From DASQGA01 sp035535315 (GTDB lineage Bacteria > Actinomycetota > Thermoleophilia > Gaiellales > Gaiellaceae), in contig DATLQD010000051.1 of assembly GCA_035535315.1 (NCBI GenBank), forward strand, positions 1 through 13,923: DNA of 13,923 nt. Direction: 5' to 3'. The stretch's first letter is position 1, and the number at the start of each line of letters is the position of its first letter. Below are positions 7,316 through 13,328 of this stretch, piece after piece. The translations under genes and the position numbers were made by a program. The notes below the pieces were generated by a model that searched no databases, had not been told where the DNA came from, and was given only the letters and a program-made list of their open reading frames with translations.

Positions 7316-7318
7316 GCG
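7309..7318. other. Overlapping convergent stop codons in a 10-bp palindrome
   Basis: The perfect palindrome CGCCTAGGCG contains CTAG at 7312-7315. The GST-like gene stops with TAG at 7313-7315 on the plus strand, and the glycosylase gene stops with TAG at 7314-7312 on the minus strand. There is no spacer and no recognisable intrinsic terminator between the two runs, so transcripts from the two strands probably overlap at their 3' ends. Confidence 0.8.
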
Positions 7319-8535
7319 AGCGCCTTCCGCCACACACTCGGGACCGGGCCGGCGAGATCGATCGACTGGGCCCCGAGGAAGGTGCCGAGCTCCTCGAGCG
7401 CTTTGAGCACTGCCCGGCCGGTCTGCGGCCCCTGACCGGGCTCGGCGTGGACCGCGTTCACGACCAGGCGCCGTTCCTGGCGGTCGAACGCTGGGTCGAC
7501 GCGACCGATCAGCGTGTCTCCGTGCAGGATCGGAAGCACGTAGTAGCCGTATTCGCGCTTCGCTTTGGGGACGTAGATCTCGATGCGGAACCGAAAGCGG
7601 AAGAGCTGCTCCGTACGGGCCCTGTCGGCAATTAGGTTGTCGAAAGGGGAGAGGAGCGTAGTGCGTGGCTCCCAGGTCCCTCTTCTCAGTGTTTCCAGGA
7701 GCGGGACGTCGTCCGCGTGCAGGTACCACCTGCCGGGCCACGGCTCGTCGTCTCCGATGATCTCCGCCTTCACGAAGCGCCCGGCCCGCACCAACCCGCG
7801 CAGAGCGGTCTCGAGACCCGGATACCGGCCGCGGACGAAGTGCTGGGAGATGTGCCGCTTCGTAGCGATGCCCAGCCCTCGTAGCGAGCGCTCGGCGGCC
7901 AGTGAGACGGCCTCCCGAACCGAGAGACGAGGCCGTGCGGCCCTCTGCTCGGGCAGCCAGCGCTCGGACAGATCCCAGACTCGCGACTGACCTTCCCGTC
8001 CGACGACGGCGATAGAGCCGCACATCCACAGGTAGTCGAGCATGCGAGTGACCTCCATACCCTCCGTCCAGCCCGTGGAGCTCCAGGGCACGGCCGCCCT
8101 CCCTGAGAAGTCGCGGGCCCGGAGCGGGCCGCGCTTTCTCAGCTCAGCGAAGATCTGGCGCCGGAGAGTGGCGTTGGCTGCCACCCAGTCGCGCAGTTTC
8201 TGATGGCGCTTGGGATAGCCGCGCATCAGGGTCGCCTCGTGAATCGGGTAGTCCGAGGTGGGGACGATCGAGGCCGCGTGCGCCCAGAACTCGAAGAGCT
8301 CCCGCCGGCCCCAGAGCAGCGAGTCGAGGACGGCCGGATCGTAGTTCCCGAGACGGCTTCGGAGGACGAGTTGATGCGTTCGTGCGACGACGTTCACCGG
8401 GTCCAGCTGCAGGCACCCGATATCGCGGACGAGGTCGAGGACGCCGGCCTCGTCGGACGTCGGCCGTGCGCCCGCAAGGTGTTGACAGGTGACGGCCAGG
8501 CGTCGCGCCTCGGTCTGTGTGAGGCGGAGGGTCAG
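7312..8535 (-). CDS. YcaQ/AlkX-like winged-helix DNA glycosylase (HTH_42 family)
   Basis: The protein (407 residues from the proposed start) matches the HTH_42 winged-helix family, whose members AlkZ and YcaQ (AlkX) remove bulky alkylated bases and unhook interstrand crosslinks. The catalytic-site stretch GCLQLDPVNVV has Gln43-x-Asp45, the QxD variant I associate with YcaQ-like rather than AlkZ-like (QxQ) enzymes. The C-terminal part has LLSPFDNLIADR, a Tyr-Val-Pro-Lys stretch (IEIYVPKAKREYGYYVLP) and VDPAFDR, all typical. No ATG, GTG or TTG lies near the homologous start. The family N-terminus begins at CTG 8535-8533, which overlaps the L,D-transpeptidase stop as CTGA. The nearest canonical alternative is GTG 8616-8614, 27 codons upstream inside the neighbouring gene. 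Translational coupling to that gene is likely. Confidence 0.83.
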   Translation of the reverse strand: MTLRLTQTEARRLAVTCQHLAGARPTSDEAGVLDLVRDIGCLQLDPVNVVARTHQLVLRSRLGNYDPAVLDSLLWGRRELFEFWAHAASIVPTSDYPIHEATLMRGYPKRHQKLRDWVAANATLRRQIFAELRKRGPLRARDFSGRAAVPWSSTGWTEGMEVTRMLDYLWMCGSIAVVGREGQSRVWDLSERWLPEQRAARPRLSVREAVSLAAERSLRGLGIATKRHISQHFVRGRYPGLETALRGLVRAGRFVKAEIIGDDEPWPGRWYLHADDVPLLETLRRGTWEPRTTLLSPFDNLIADRARTEQLFRFRFRIEIYVPKAKREYGYYVLPILHGDTLIGRVDPAFDRQERRLVVNAVHAEPGQGPQTGRAVLKALEELGTFLGAQSIDLAGPVPSVWRKALA

Positions 8536-9485
8536 GCGCCGACGATGAAGACGGGGGTGCCGGTATCCACGCTCGTGAAGAGCGACTCCGCGTCCGGGAT
8601 CCTCATCCGTATGCACCCGTGCGAGGCCGAGTAGCCGATCGAGGCGGCATCGGGGGTCCCGTGGATCCCGACCCCGGGCGCGGTGAGGCCCATCCAGCGC
8701 GTGCCGAGCGGGTTGCCGGGTCCGGGTGGGATCGGCTTCGCGTCCTTCGCCCACTCGCTGTCCGGCGGCAGCCACCATGGGTTCCGCTGCATGGTGACGA
8801 TCTCGAAGGTCCCGAGCGGCGTCGGGTACTTCGACTGTCCGGTCGCGACGCCGAAGGTGCGCACGAGTGAGTGGCCGTCGTAGAGCGAGAGCCGGTTGGA
8901 ACCCCGGCGGATCACGATGATCGGCCCGTAGTTCGCGCTGGTCAGCTTTGGCTGGATCGGCTCGAGCGGCAGGGCAATTTGCGCGCCTCTCCACGTCGAT
9001 CGCAGGGCCTGCACGATGTGGCGGACGAGCGTCTTCTTGGCCACCTGCTGACCTGGCTTCGCCTCGGTGAAGGATGGAGCGAGCTTGGAGAGACCAACGA
9101 GTTTCGCGTCGACCGCCGGCCGGTGGTACTTCCGGTCGAGCCGGGCGGCGAAGCGGCGGACGGCAGCGCGGTCGACCTCGACTCGAAGCTGAATCTTCTG
9201 TCCGCGCTTCGCGTCGACGGCGCGCACGATCGCGTCCTGGATCGTCGCGCTCGCGCCGAGCGTGGCGGGTGACGCGTGCCAGATCTTGTCGTTGTGGAAG
9301 ACGCGGATCGGCTCGTCGAAGCGTGCTTCCACCTTGGCGCGGGCGGGCTCGAAGGTCAGCCCTCCGACCGTTACGCCTCCGACCGTGACGCCGTGCGGGA
9401 TCTGCGGCAGCGGGACGCCTGCGGCGGGCACGGCGGCGCCGAAGGCACTGGCAACGAGGATCGTGGCGAGAATCCGGTGGACCAC
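8532..9485 (-). CDS. L,D-transpeptidase (YkuD) with N-terminal peptidoglycan-binding-like domain
   Basis: The 317-residue exported protein forms 3-3 peptidoglycan crosslinks or attaches proteins, by family inference. A hydrophobic signal peptide covers about residues 3-22 (ILATILVASAFGAAVPAAG). A domain of about 110 residues resembles the PG_binding_4 (VanW-associated) domain that precedes YkuD in actinobacterial proteins. The C-terminal YkuD domain has GIHGTPDAASIG with His275 and SASHGCIRM with the nucleophile Cys291. A 15-bp near-exact tandem duplication at 9361-9390 encodes a doubled VGGVT. The start is GTG with only a weak ribosome binding site, but it is placed right for the signal peptide. 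The gene follows the truncated DUF1206 gene after 69 bp and overlaps the glycosylase gene. Confidence 0.9.
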   Translation of the reverse strand: MVHRILATILVASAFGAAVPAAGVPLPQIPHGVTVGGVTVGGLTFEPARAKVEARFDEPIRVFHNDKIWHASPATLGASATIQDAIVRAVDAKRGQKIQLRVEVDRAAVRRFAARLDRKYHRPAVDAKLVGLSKLAPSFTEAKPGQQVAKKTLVRHIVQALRSTWRGAQIALPLEPIQPKLTSANYGPIIVIRRGSNRLSLYDGHSLVRTFGVATGQSKYPTPLGTFEIVTMQRNPWWLPPDSEWAKDAKPIPPGPGNPLGTRWMGLTAPGVGIHGTPDAASIGYSASHGCIRMRIPDAESLFTSVDTGTPVFIVGA

Positions 9486-9554
9486 ACCGGCATGGTAGGC
9501 AGAAACTTTGGCGCCTTGAAGTTGGGCAAACCGTAGAGCTCCACAGCCGGTCGC

Positions 9555-9944
9555 TCAGACCTCGCGGTAGCGAGCGCGGGCAAGGCAGAAGACGCCGTAG
9601 GCGAGGAGCCCCGCTGCGACGACCCCGAGCAGGGCATCGCCGTACGCCTGCGCTGCAAGCTTCTGCAGGGCGCCGTCGATCCCGATCGCCTCGTCCGGGT
9701 CGTATTCGAGCGCCGCCTTGGCGAGGAAGATCCCAACGAGGCCGAAGACGATTCCCCTGGCCACGTGGCCGACGAGTCCGGTCCGCCGGATCCAGCGGCG
9801 GCCGGGCTCGGCCATCTCCTCCGTCTTCATGTCCTTCAGGAACCGGCCTGACAGGCCCTTGTAGACGTTCCAAACGCCGTAGCCCAGGACTCCGAGGCCG
9901 ACCGCCGTCACGAGAGCGACGCCGCCTGGCCAGTCGAGCACCAC
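9555..9944 (-). CDS. DUF1206 membrane protein, 5'-truncated
   Basis: The 129-residue product matches only the second half of DUF1206 proteins, which are normally about 270 residues with about six membrane segments. Three segments remain: GGVALVTAVGLGVLGYGVWN, a VGHVARGIVFGLVGIFLAK segment, and a LLGVVAAGLLAYGVF segment, with ARARYREV at the end. The loop between the first two (KGLSGRFLKDMKTEEM) is typical. Upstream of GTG 9944 the same frame still reads family-like sequence (AGSSGSGNKQEKAAAVVLDW). It remains open back to the DUF6510 stop at 10040-10038, without an ATG, GTG or TTG. The first half of the gene has therefore been deleted, with the breakpoint between about 9990 and 10037. The remnant may still be translated from GTG 9944 or 9941, or it may be a decaying pseudogene. 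Function unknown. Confidence 0.72.
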   Translation of the reverse strand: MVLDWPGGVALVTAVGLGVLGYGVWNVYKGLSGRFLKDMKTEEMAEPGRRWIRRTGLVGHVARGIVFGLVGIFLAKAALEYDPDEAIGIDGALQKLAAQAYGDALLGVVAAGLLAYGVFCLARARYREV

Positions 9945-10037
9945 TGCGGCCGCCTTCTCTTGCTTGTTGCCGCTGCCCGAGCTGCCGGCATGGACGATCG
10001 CTCTACCCAGGAGTACCCGCGCGCAACCCAGGCGCGC

Positions 10038-10292
10038 CTACTCGCGGATCTCGAGCGTCTGAACGCCTCCGAGGTCGATCCAAGTGCGACCGGGTCCGCG
10101 CACGATGCGAAAAAGGACGCTCGAGCACGTCCGGCAGCGGACCACCGTTCCAGGCGCACGCAGGTAGACCACTGCTTCGGCGATGGGACCCGTCGCCCCG
10201 CACGCCCTGCAGACCACCGTCGAGACGGTCATCTCGATCCCGAAGATCTCGAGGAGCTCGCCACCGATCGCGTTTCCGTCCAGGCCAACCAT
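10038..10292 (-). CDS. DUF6510 family zinc-ribbon-like protein
   Basis: The 84-residue protein has the DUF6510 layout. The N-terminus is MVGLDGNAIGGELLEIFG followed by EMT. The two CxxC pairs are Cys28/Cys31 in VCRACG and Cys53/Cys56 in VRCRTC, a likely zinc ribbon. APGTVVRC and RGPGRTWIDLGG lie around and after the second pair. The biochemical function is unknown. In actinobacteria, genes of this family often sit beside the molybdoenzyme and reductase found here, so a role as accessory or electron-transfer partner is inference. The start ATG is supported by the family N-terminus. It abuts repeat copy B, which has separated it from the reductase gene and from any Shine-Dalgarno sequence; none is seen now. 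Its TAG is in frame with the truncated DUF1206 gene 31 codons further on. Confidence 0.8.
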   Translation of the reverse strand: MVGLDGNAIGGELLEIFGIEMTVSTVVCRACGATGPIAEAVVYLRAPGTVVRCRTCSSVLFRIVRGPGRTWIDLGGVQTLEIRE

Positions 10293-10304
10293 CTAGATGG
10301 TTGG
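10285..10304. repeat. 20-bp perfect palindrome at the DUF6510 start / repeat junction
   Basis: CCAACCATCTAGATGGTTGG is its own reverse complement. The left half is the beginning of the DUF6510 gene (ATG GTT GGC on the minus strand), and the right half is the end of repeat copy B. The palindrome arises because the target site itself resembled the element end (TAGATGGTTGG). It could act as a hairpin or as a binding site, but its origin is explained by the insertion. Confidence 0.75.
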
Positions 10305-10460
10305 TCGGTAATTGGCGTGGCCGCGGGGACGGACCAGACCAAGCCAGGGTGTGCCATCGTCCGCAGGCAAGGCTACAAGCCTTGACAAGGGCGAGGGTGC
10401 GGCCTGGCGCCGTGTTTGGGCCGCCATCCGTGGGTGTGGTAATTGTCGATCAACCATCTA
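10294..10460 (-). mobile_element. MITE/ERIC-like 163-bp repeat, copy B
   Basis: The core is 10296-10458, flanked by exact TA duplications at 10294-10295 and 10459-10460. It is inverted relative to copy A and of identical length. Its inverted ends start GATGGTTG, with about 15 of 18 matching positions between the two ends. It sits between the reductase and DUF6510 genes, in the same orientation relative to their transcription as copy A has in its operon. The element end completes the reductase stop codon TAG (10460-10458). Deleting the core and one TA gives GGT TAG ATG GTT GGC, with stop and start directly adjacent. Confidence 0.85.
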
Positions 10461-11177
10461 ACCCCCCGTCGCTCCAAAGCGCTCTGTCCTGATGCTCGCC
10501 GGCGCATACCCGACCTCGACGAGTCCATCGGCCGCCGTCTCGACGAACGACGTCGGCCCGCACACGAACGCCCGGGCCGCCTCCTCGGGCGGCCAGGCAA
10601 CGTCACGCAACATTTCGACGTCGAGGCGACGGGCGTACCCGGTCCAGCCAGGCGGCTGCGTGCGAGTCAGCGTGTGGACGACCTCGACGCGCGTATCCTC
10701 GGCCAAGCGCTCGAGCTCATCCTGGTAGATCACGTCCTCCCAGGCACGCGACGAATAGAGAAGCCGTGCCGGCACGTCGCTCCCGGACGCCGCACGGTGG
10801 CGGAGCATCGCCATCAGCGGGACGACGCCCGAGCCGCCCGCGACCAGCAGGAGGGGGCAGTCCGTCGAGGCCTCCCAGACGAAGTACCCGCCGATCGGAC
10901 CGCGGATCTCGAGTCCGTCGCCGGCCCGAAGCTCGTCAGCGAGGTAAGGCGACACCTCGCCGTCGTCGAGGCGCTCGACCGTGATCGCGAGAGGCTCCCC
11001 CGGCGCCGAGGCGATCGAGTAGCTTCGCTGCGCCTGGTAGCCGTCCTCGGCGGTCAGGCGCACGTCGAGGTGTTGGCCGGCCCGGTGTCCCGACCAGGCC
11101 GGTGCGTCGAGGACGATCGTGACAACGCGTGAGGTCTCTCGAACGGAGTCCGTGACCTCGGCGACCTGCCACGTCAG
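10458..11177 (-). CDS. FAD/NAD(P)-binding ferredoxin reductase-like protein
   Basis: The protein (239 residues from the proposed start) has the ferredoxin-NADP reductase fold without an iron-sulfur domain. The FAD-binding part has the AGQHLDVRLTAEDGYQAQ region and RSYS at 51-54. The NAD(P)-binding part has VAGGSGVVPL at 112-121 and CGPT at 206-209, and the C-terminus is IRTERFG. It probably passes electrons between NAD(P)H and the adjacent molybdoenzyme (inference from context). Homologues begin at the position equivalent to MTWQVAEV. Here that codon is CTG (11177-11175), which overlaps the molybdoenzyme stop as CTGA. The nearest canonical start is GTG 11204-11202, nine codons upstream. The stop TAG is completed by the end of repeat copy B. 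Confidence 0.87.
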   Translation of the reverse strand: MTWQVAEVTDSVRETSRVVTIVLDAPAWSGHRAGQHLDVRLTAEDGYQAQRSYSIASAPGEPLAITVERLDDGEVSPYLADELRAGDGLEIRGPIGGYFVWEASTDCPLLLVAGGSGVVPLMAMLRHRAASGSDVPARLLYSSRAWEDVIYQDELERLAEDTRVEVVHTLTRTQPPGWTGYARRLDVEMLRDVAWPPEEAARAFVCGPTSFVETAADGLVEVGYAPASIRTERFGATGG

Positions 11178-11776
11178 TCGCCCCAGTACCGCTGTTCCTG
11201 CCACGGATCGCCACGAAGGTGGTAGCCGTTCGACTCCCAGAAACCAGGTTCGTCCTCGTCGCGAAGCGCGAGGCCGCGCACCCATTTGGCGCTCTTCCAG
11301 AAGTAGAGGTGTGGGACGAGGAGTCGTGCCGGTCCTCCGTGCTCGGGCTCGAGAGGCTCCCCGTCGAACGTGTAGGCGACCCACGCCTTGCGGTCGGTCA
11401 CGTCCTCGAGCGGCAGGTTCGTCGTGTAACCGCCGTCGCAGAATGCCACGACGTACGAGGCGTCGTAGTCGAGTTGGGCGAGCAGCGTGTCGACCGAGAC
11501 TCCCTCCCAGGTCGTGTCGAGTTTCGACCACTTCGTGACGCAATGGATGTCCTTCGTGATCGTCTCGCTCGGAAGGTCCTGAAACTCTTCCCAGTTCCAG
11601 GTGACGGGCTCGGCGCCGCCCTGGATCGAGAAGGTCCAGTCGGCGAGCGGCGTCCGAGGGGTCGGGCCGGCCGAGAGGACTGGGAAGTCGTCGACGAGGT
11701 ACTGACCGGGGGGAACCCGGTCGCCCTGCCCGTCGTCCCGTCGCCGGCCGCGGAAGCCGCGTGAGACGAAGCTCAT
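11174..11776 (-). CDS. Sulfite oxidase-like molybdopterin-dependent oxidoreductase
   Basis: The 200-residue protein is a single SUOX-type molybdopterin domain. The molybdenum-ligating cysteine is predicted to be Cys79 in DIHCVTKWSK. The substrate-pocket side shows HGGPARLLVPHLYFWKS and KWVRGLAL, shared with YedY/MsrP-like and sulfite oxidase-like proteins. There is no signal peptide or Tat motif, no heme b5 domain and no C-terminal dimerisation domain, so it is a minimal cytoplasmic form. The substrate is unknown; sulfite or a sulfoxide-type compound is possible by family. The ATG start overlaps the rlmN stop (ATGA), and the stop overlaps the reductase start (CTGA), so three genes are translationally linked. 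Confidence 0.88.
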   Translation of the reverse strand: MSFVSRGFRGRRRDDGQGDRVPPGQYLVDDFPVLSAGPTPRTPLADWTFSIQGGAEPVTWNWEEFQDLPSETITKDIHCVTKWSKLDTTWEGVSVDTLLAQLDYDASYVVAFCDGGYTTNLPLEDVTDRKAWVAYTFDGEPLEPEHGGPARLLVPHLYFWKSAKWVRGLALRDEDEPGFWESNGYHLRGDPWQEQRYWGD

Positions 11777-12777
11777 GGTGATGTTCCTCCTTCCAGCGAC
11801 GAAGCCACGGCCAGCTGTCCGCAGGCTGCAGCGATGTCGCGCCCACGCGTGAGCCGGACCGTCGCAGGCAGGCGCGCGCGGTCGAGAACGTGCTTGAACG
11901 CCGCGATTGTGTCACGGCTCGATCCCTCGTACATCCCGGTCGGGTTGTAGGGAATCAGATTCACCTTGTAGACCTTCGGATCGAGGAGGCCGGCGAGTGC
12001 GGACGCGTGCGAGACGCTGTCGTTGACGCCCGCGAGCATGACGTATTCGACGAACACCTTCCGGTTCGCCCGCCGGTGGTGCTCGTTGCAGAGTGCGAGG
12101 ATCTCGGCGAGCGGGTAGCGGTCGTTGACCGGCATGATTCGGCTTCGGAGCTCGTCGTCGGGCGCGTGCAGCGAGAGCGCCAGGCGAATCGGCTCCTCCA
12201 CCTCCTCGACGAAGCGTCGGAGCCCCGGAATCCAGCCGACCGTCGAGATCGTCGTCCGGCGGGGCGTGATGCCGAGGTCCGGGAGCCGTCGCGCGGCTGC
12301 GAGCACGTGGTCGAAGTTCAGCATCGGCTCGCCCATGCCCATGAAGACCGCATGGTCGACGCGCTCGAACCGGCGAAAGTAGAGCGCCTGATCGAGTATC
12401 TCCGAGGCCGTGAGGTTCCGGCCGAAGCGCATCTGGCCGGTGGCGCAGAACGTGCAGGTGAGCGGGCAGCCTGACTGGCTCGAAAGACAGAGCGAACGGC
12501 GTCCATCGCGGTAGCGCATGAGCACGGCCTCGGCCGCGTGTCCCTCGCGGGTTCGGAAGAGCGCCTTCACCGTGCCATCGTTGCTCCTCGCCTCGGACTC
12601 GAGCGCAAGCGTCGAGAAGGGCACGGCCTCAGCGAGCTCCGCCCGGAGACCCGCCGGAAGGTTCGTCATCTCCTCGTAGCCCGCGGCTCCCCGCGCGGCC
12701 CAGGCCCACACCTGACCGGTGCGGTACCGCGGTTGCTCGCGCTCGGCGAGCGTCTCTTCGAGGAGGGGGAGATCCAC
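11773..12777 (-). CDS. rlmN: Dual-specificity rRNA/tRNA adenine-C2 methyltransferase RlmN (radical SAM)
   Basis: The 334-residue protein methylates C2 of an adenosine in 23S rRNA (A2503 in E. coli numbering) and A37 of some tRNAs. The radical-SAM cluster cysteines are Cys104, Cys108 and Cys111 in SGCPLTCTFCATG. Cys97 in SLCLSSQ corresponds to E. coli Cys118, and Cys319 in AACGQL to the methyl-carrying Cys355. GMGEPMLN, TTISTVGWIP, LALSLHAP and YVMLAGVNDS are also conserved. GTG 12777 is chosen because MDLPLL...EQPRYRTGQVW is the normal N-terminus. The long open frame upstream is antisense to the acetyltransferase gene. Its stop overlaps the molybdoenzyme start (ATGA). The plus-strand gene starts 21 bp away, so the promoters must be tightly packed or overlap coding sequence. 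Confidence 0.95.
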   Translation of the reverse strand: MDLPLLEETLAEREQPRYRTGQVWAWAARGAAGYEEMTNLPAGLRAELAEAVPFSTLALESEARSNDGTVKALFRTREGHAAEAVLMRYRDGRRSLCLSSQSGCPLTCTFCATGQMRFGRNLTASEILDQALYFRRFERVDHAVFMGMGEPMLNFDHVLAAARRLPDLGITPRRTTISTVGWIPGLRRFVEEVEEPIRLALSLHAPDDELRSRIMPVNDRYPLAEILALCNEHHRRANRKVFVEYVMLAGVNDSVSHASALAGLLDPKVYKVNLIPYNPTGMYEGSSRDTIAAFKHVLDRARLPATVRLTRGRDIAAACGQLAVASSLEGGTSP

Positions 12778-12798
12778 GGTTTTGACAAGGTACCCGGC

Positions 12799-13296
12799 GT
12801 GCGCCAGGACATCGTCGTGCGAGGCCTCACCGAGGCCGATTGGCCCGCGATTGCGGCGATTTACCAGGAGGGCATCGACACGAGGCTCGCCACATTCGAG
12901 ACTGCGTTGCCGACGTGGGAAGGCTGGAACGACGGGCAGCTGCCCGGGCATCGGCTGGTGGCAACGTCCGGGGACGAGGTCCTCGGCTGGGCGGTCCTTC
13001 GGAGCGTCTCGAAGCGACCGGTGTACGCCGGTGTGACCGAGGACGCGGTCTACGTCGCCGCGGCGGCGCGGGGGAAAGGGGTGGGACGCCGGGTCCTGCT
13101 CGCGCTCGTGGAGGGTGCGGACGCGGCGGGCATCTGGACGGTGCAGGCGGGGATCTTCCCCGAGAACGAAGCTAGCCTTCGGCTCCACGGGAGCTGCGGC
13201 TTTCGCCGGGTCGGCGTCCACGAGCGGCTCGGGAAGCTCGACGGCGAGTGGCGCGACGTGGTCCTCATGGAACGCCGAAGCCCTGCGGTCGACTGA
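12799..13296 (+). CDS. GNAT family N-acetyltransferase (phosphinothricin acetyltransferase-like)
   Basis: The 165-residue protein has the GNAT fold. An N-terminal VVRGLTEADWPAIAAIYQEG is followed by LATFET, the substrate-side pattern of phosphinothricin/methionine-sulfoximine acetyltransferase-like members. The acetyl-CoA-binding motif A is AARGKGVGRRVLLALV, and the C-terminal part has FPENEASLRLHGSCGFRRVG. The substrate is a small amine or amino-acid analogue by family only; no claim of herbicide resistance can be made. GTG 12799 is preferred, with AAGG 8 bp upstream. GTG 12817 is an alternative, and longer in-frame starts would overlap rlmN. The gene is divergent from rlmN and convergent with lepB. 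Confidence 0.85.
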   Translation: MRQDIVVRGLTEADWPAIAAIYQEGIDTRLATFETALPTWEGWNDGQLPGHRLVATSGDEVLGWAVLRSVSKRPVYAGVTEDAVYVAAAARGKGVGRRVLLALVEGADAAGIWTVQAGIFPENEASLRLHGSCGFRRVGVHERLGKLDGEWRDVVLMERRSPAVD

Positions 13297-13309
13297 GGGC
13301 CGAGCCGTG

Positions 13310-13328
13310 CTCCCTACGAGCTAGGGAG
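13310..13328. terminator. Inverted repeat between convergent genes, possible bidirectional terminator
   Basis: CTCCCTA (13310-13316) and TAGGGAG (13322-13328) form a perfect 7-bp stem around a 5-base loop. It follows the acetyltransferase stop by 13 bp and includes the lepB stop codon (13323-13321). There is no T-tract on either side, so intrinsic termination is uncertain; it may only stabilise 3' ends. Confidence 0.45.

Noticed and set aside
9361..9390. Two 15-bp tandem units in the L,D-transpeptidase gene
   Set aside because: This is a real near-duplicate but only two units encoding VGGVT, a sequence pattern usual at this point of the family; it is not a notable repeat or CRISPR.
8536..9873. 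Upstream extension of the glycosylase reading frame through the L,D-transpeptidase gene to 9873
   Set aside because: The frame is open only because of GC-rich composition; family similarity starts at about 8535 and the upstream part is Arg-rich shadow sequence.
10443..11132. A 229-codon open frame on the plus strand across the reductase gene
   Set aside because: It is antisense to a gene with clear FAD and NAD(P) motifs, has an Arg/Pro-biased composition typical of GC-rich shadow frames, and matches no family I recognise.
12782..12787. TTGACA resembling a -35 box upstream of the acetyltransferase gene
   Set aside because: No -10 element lies at a suitable distance; the downstream bases are coding and GC-rich.
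12778..13221. Upstream extension of rlmN to 13221
   Set aside because: It would be antisense to the acetyltransferase gene, and RlmN homology begins at the GTG at 12777.
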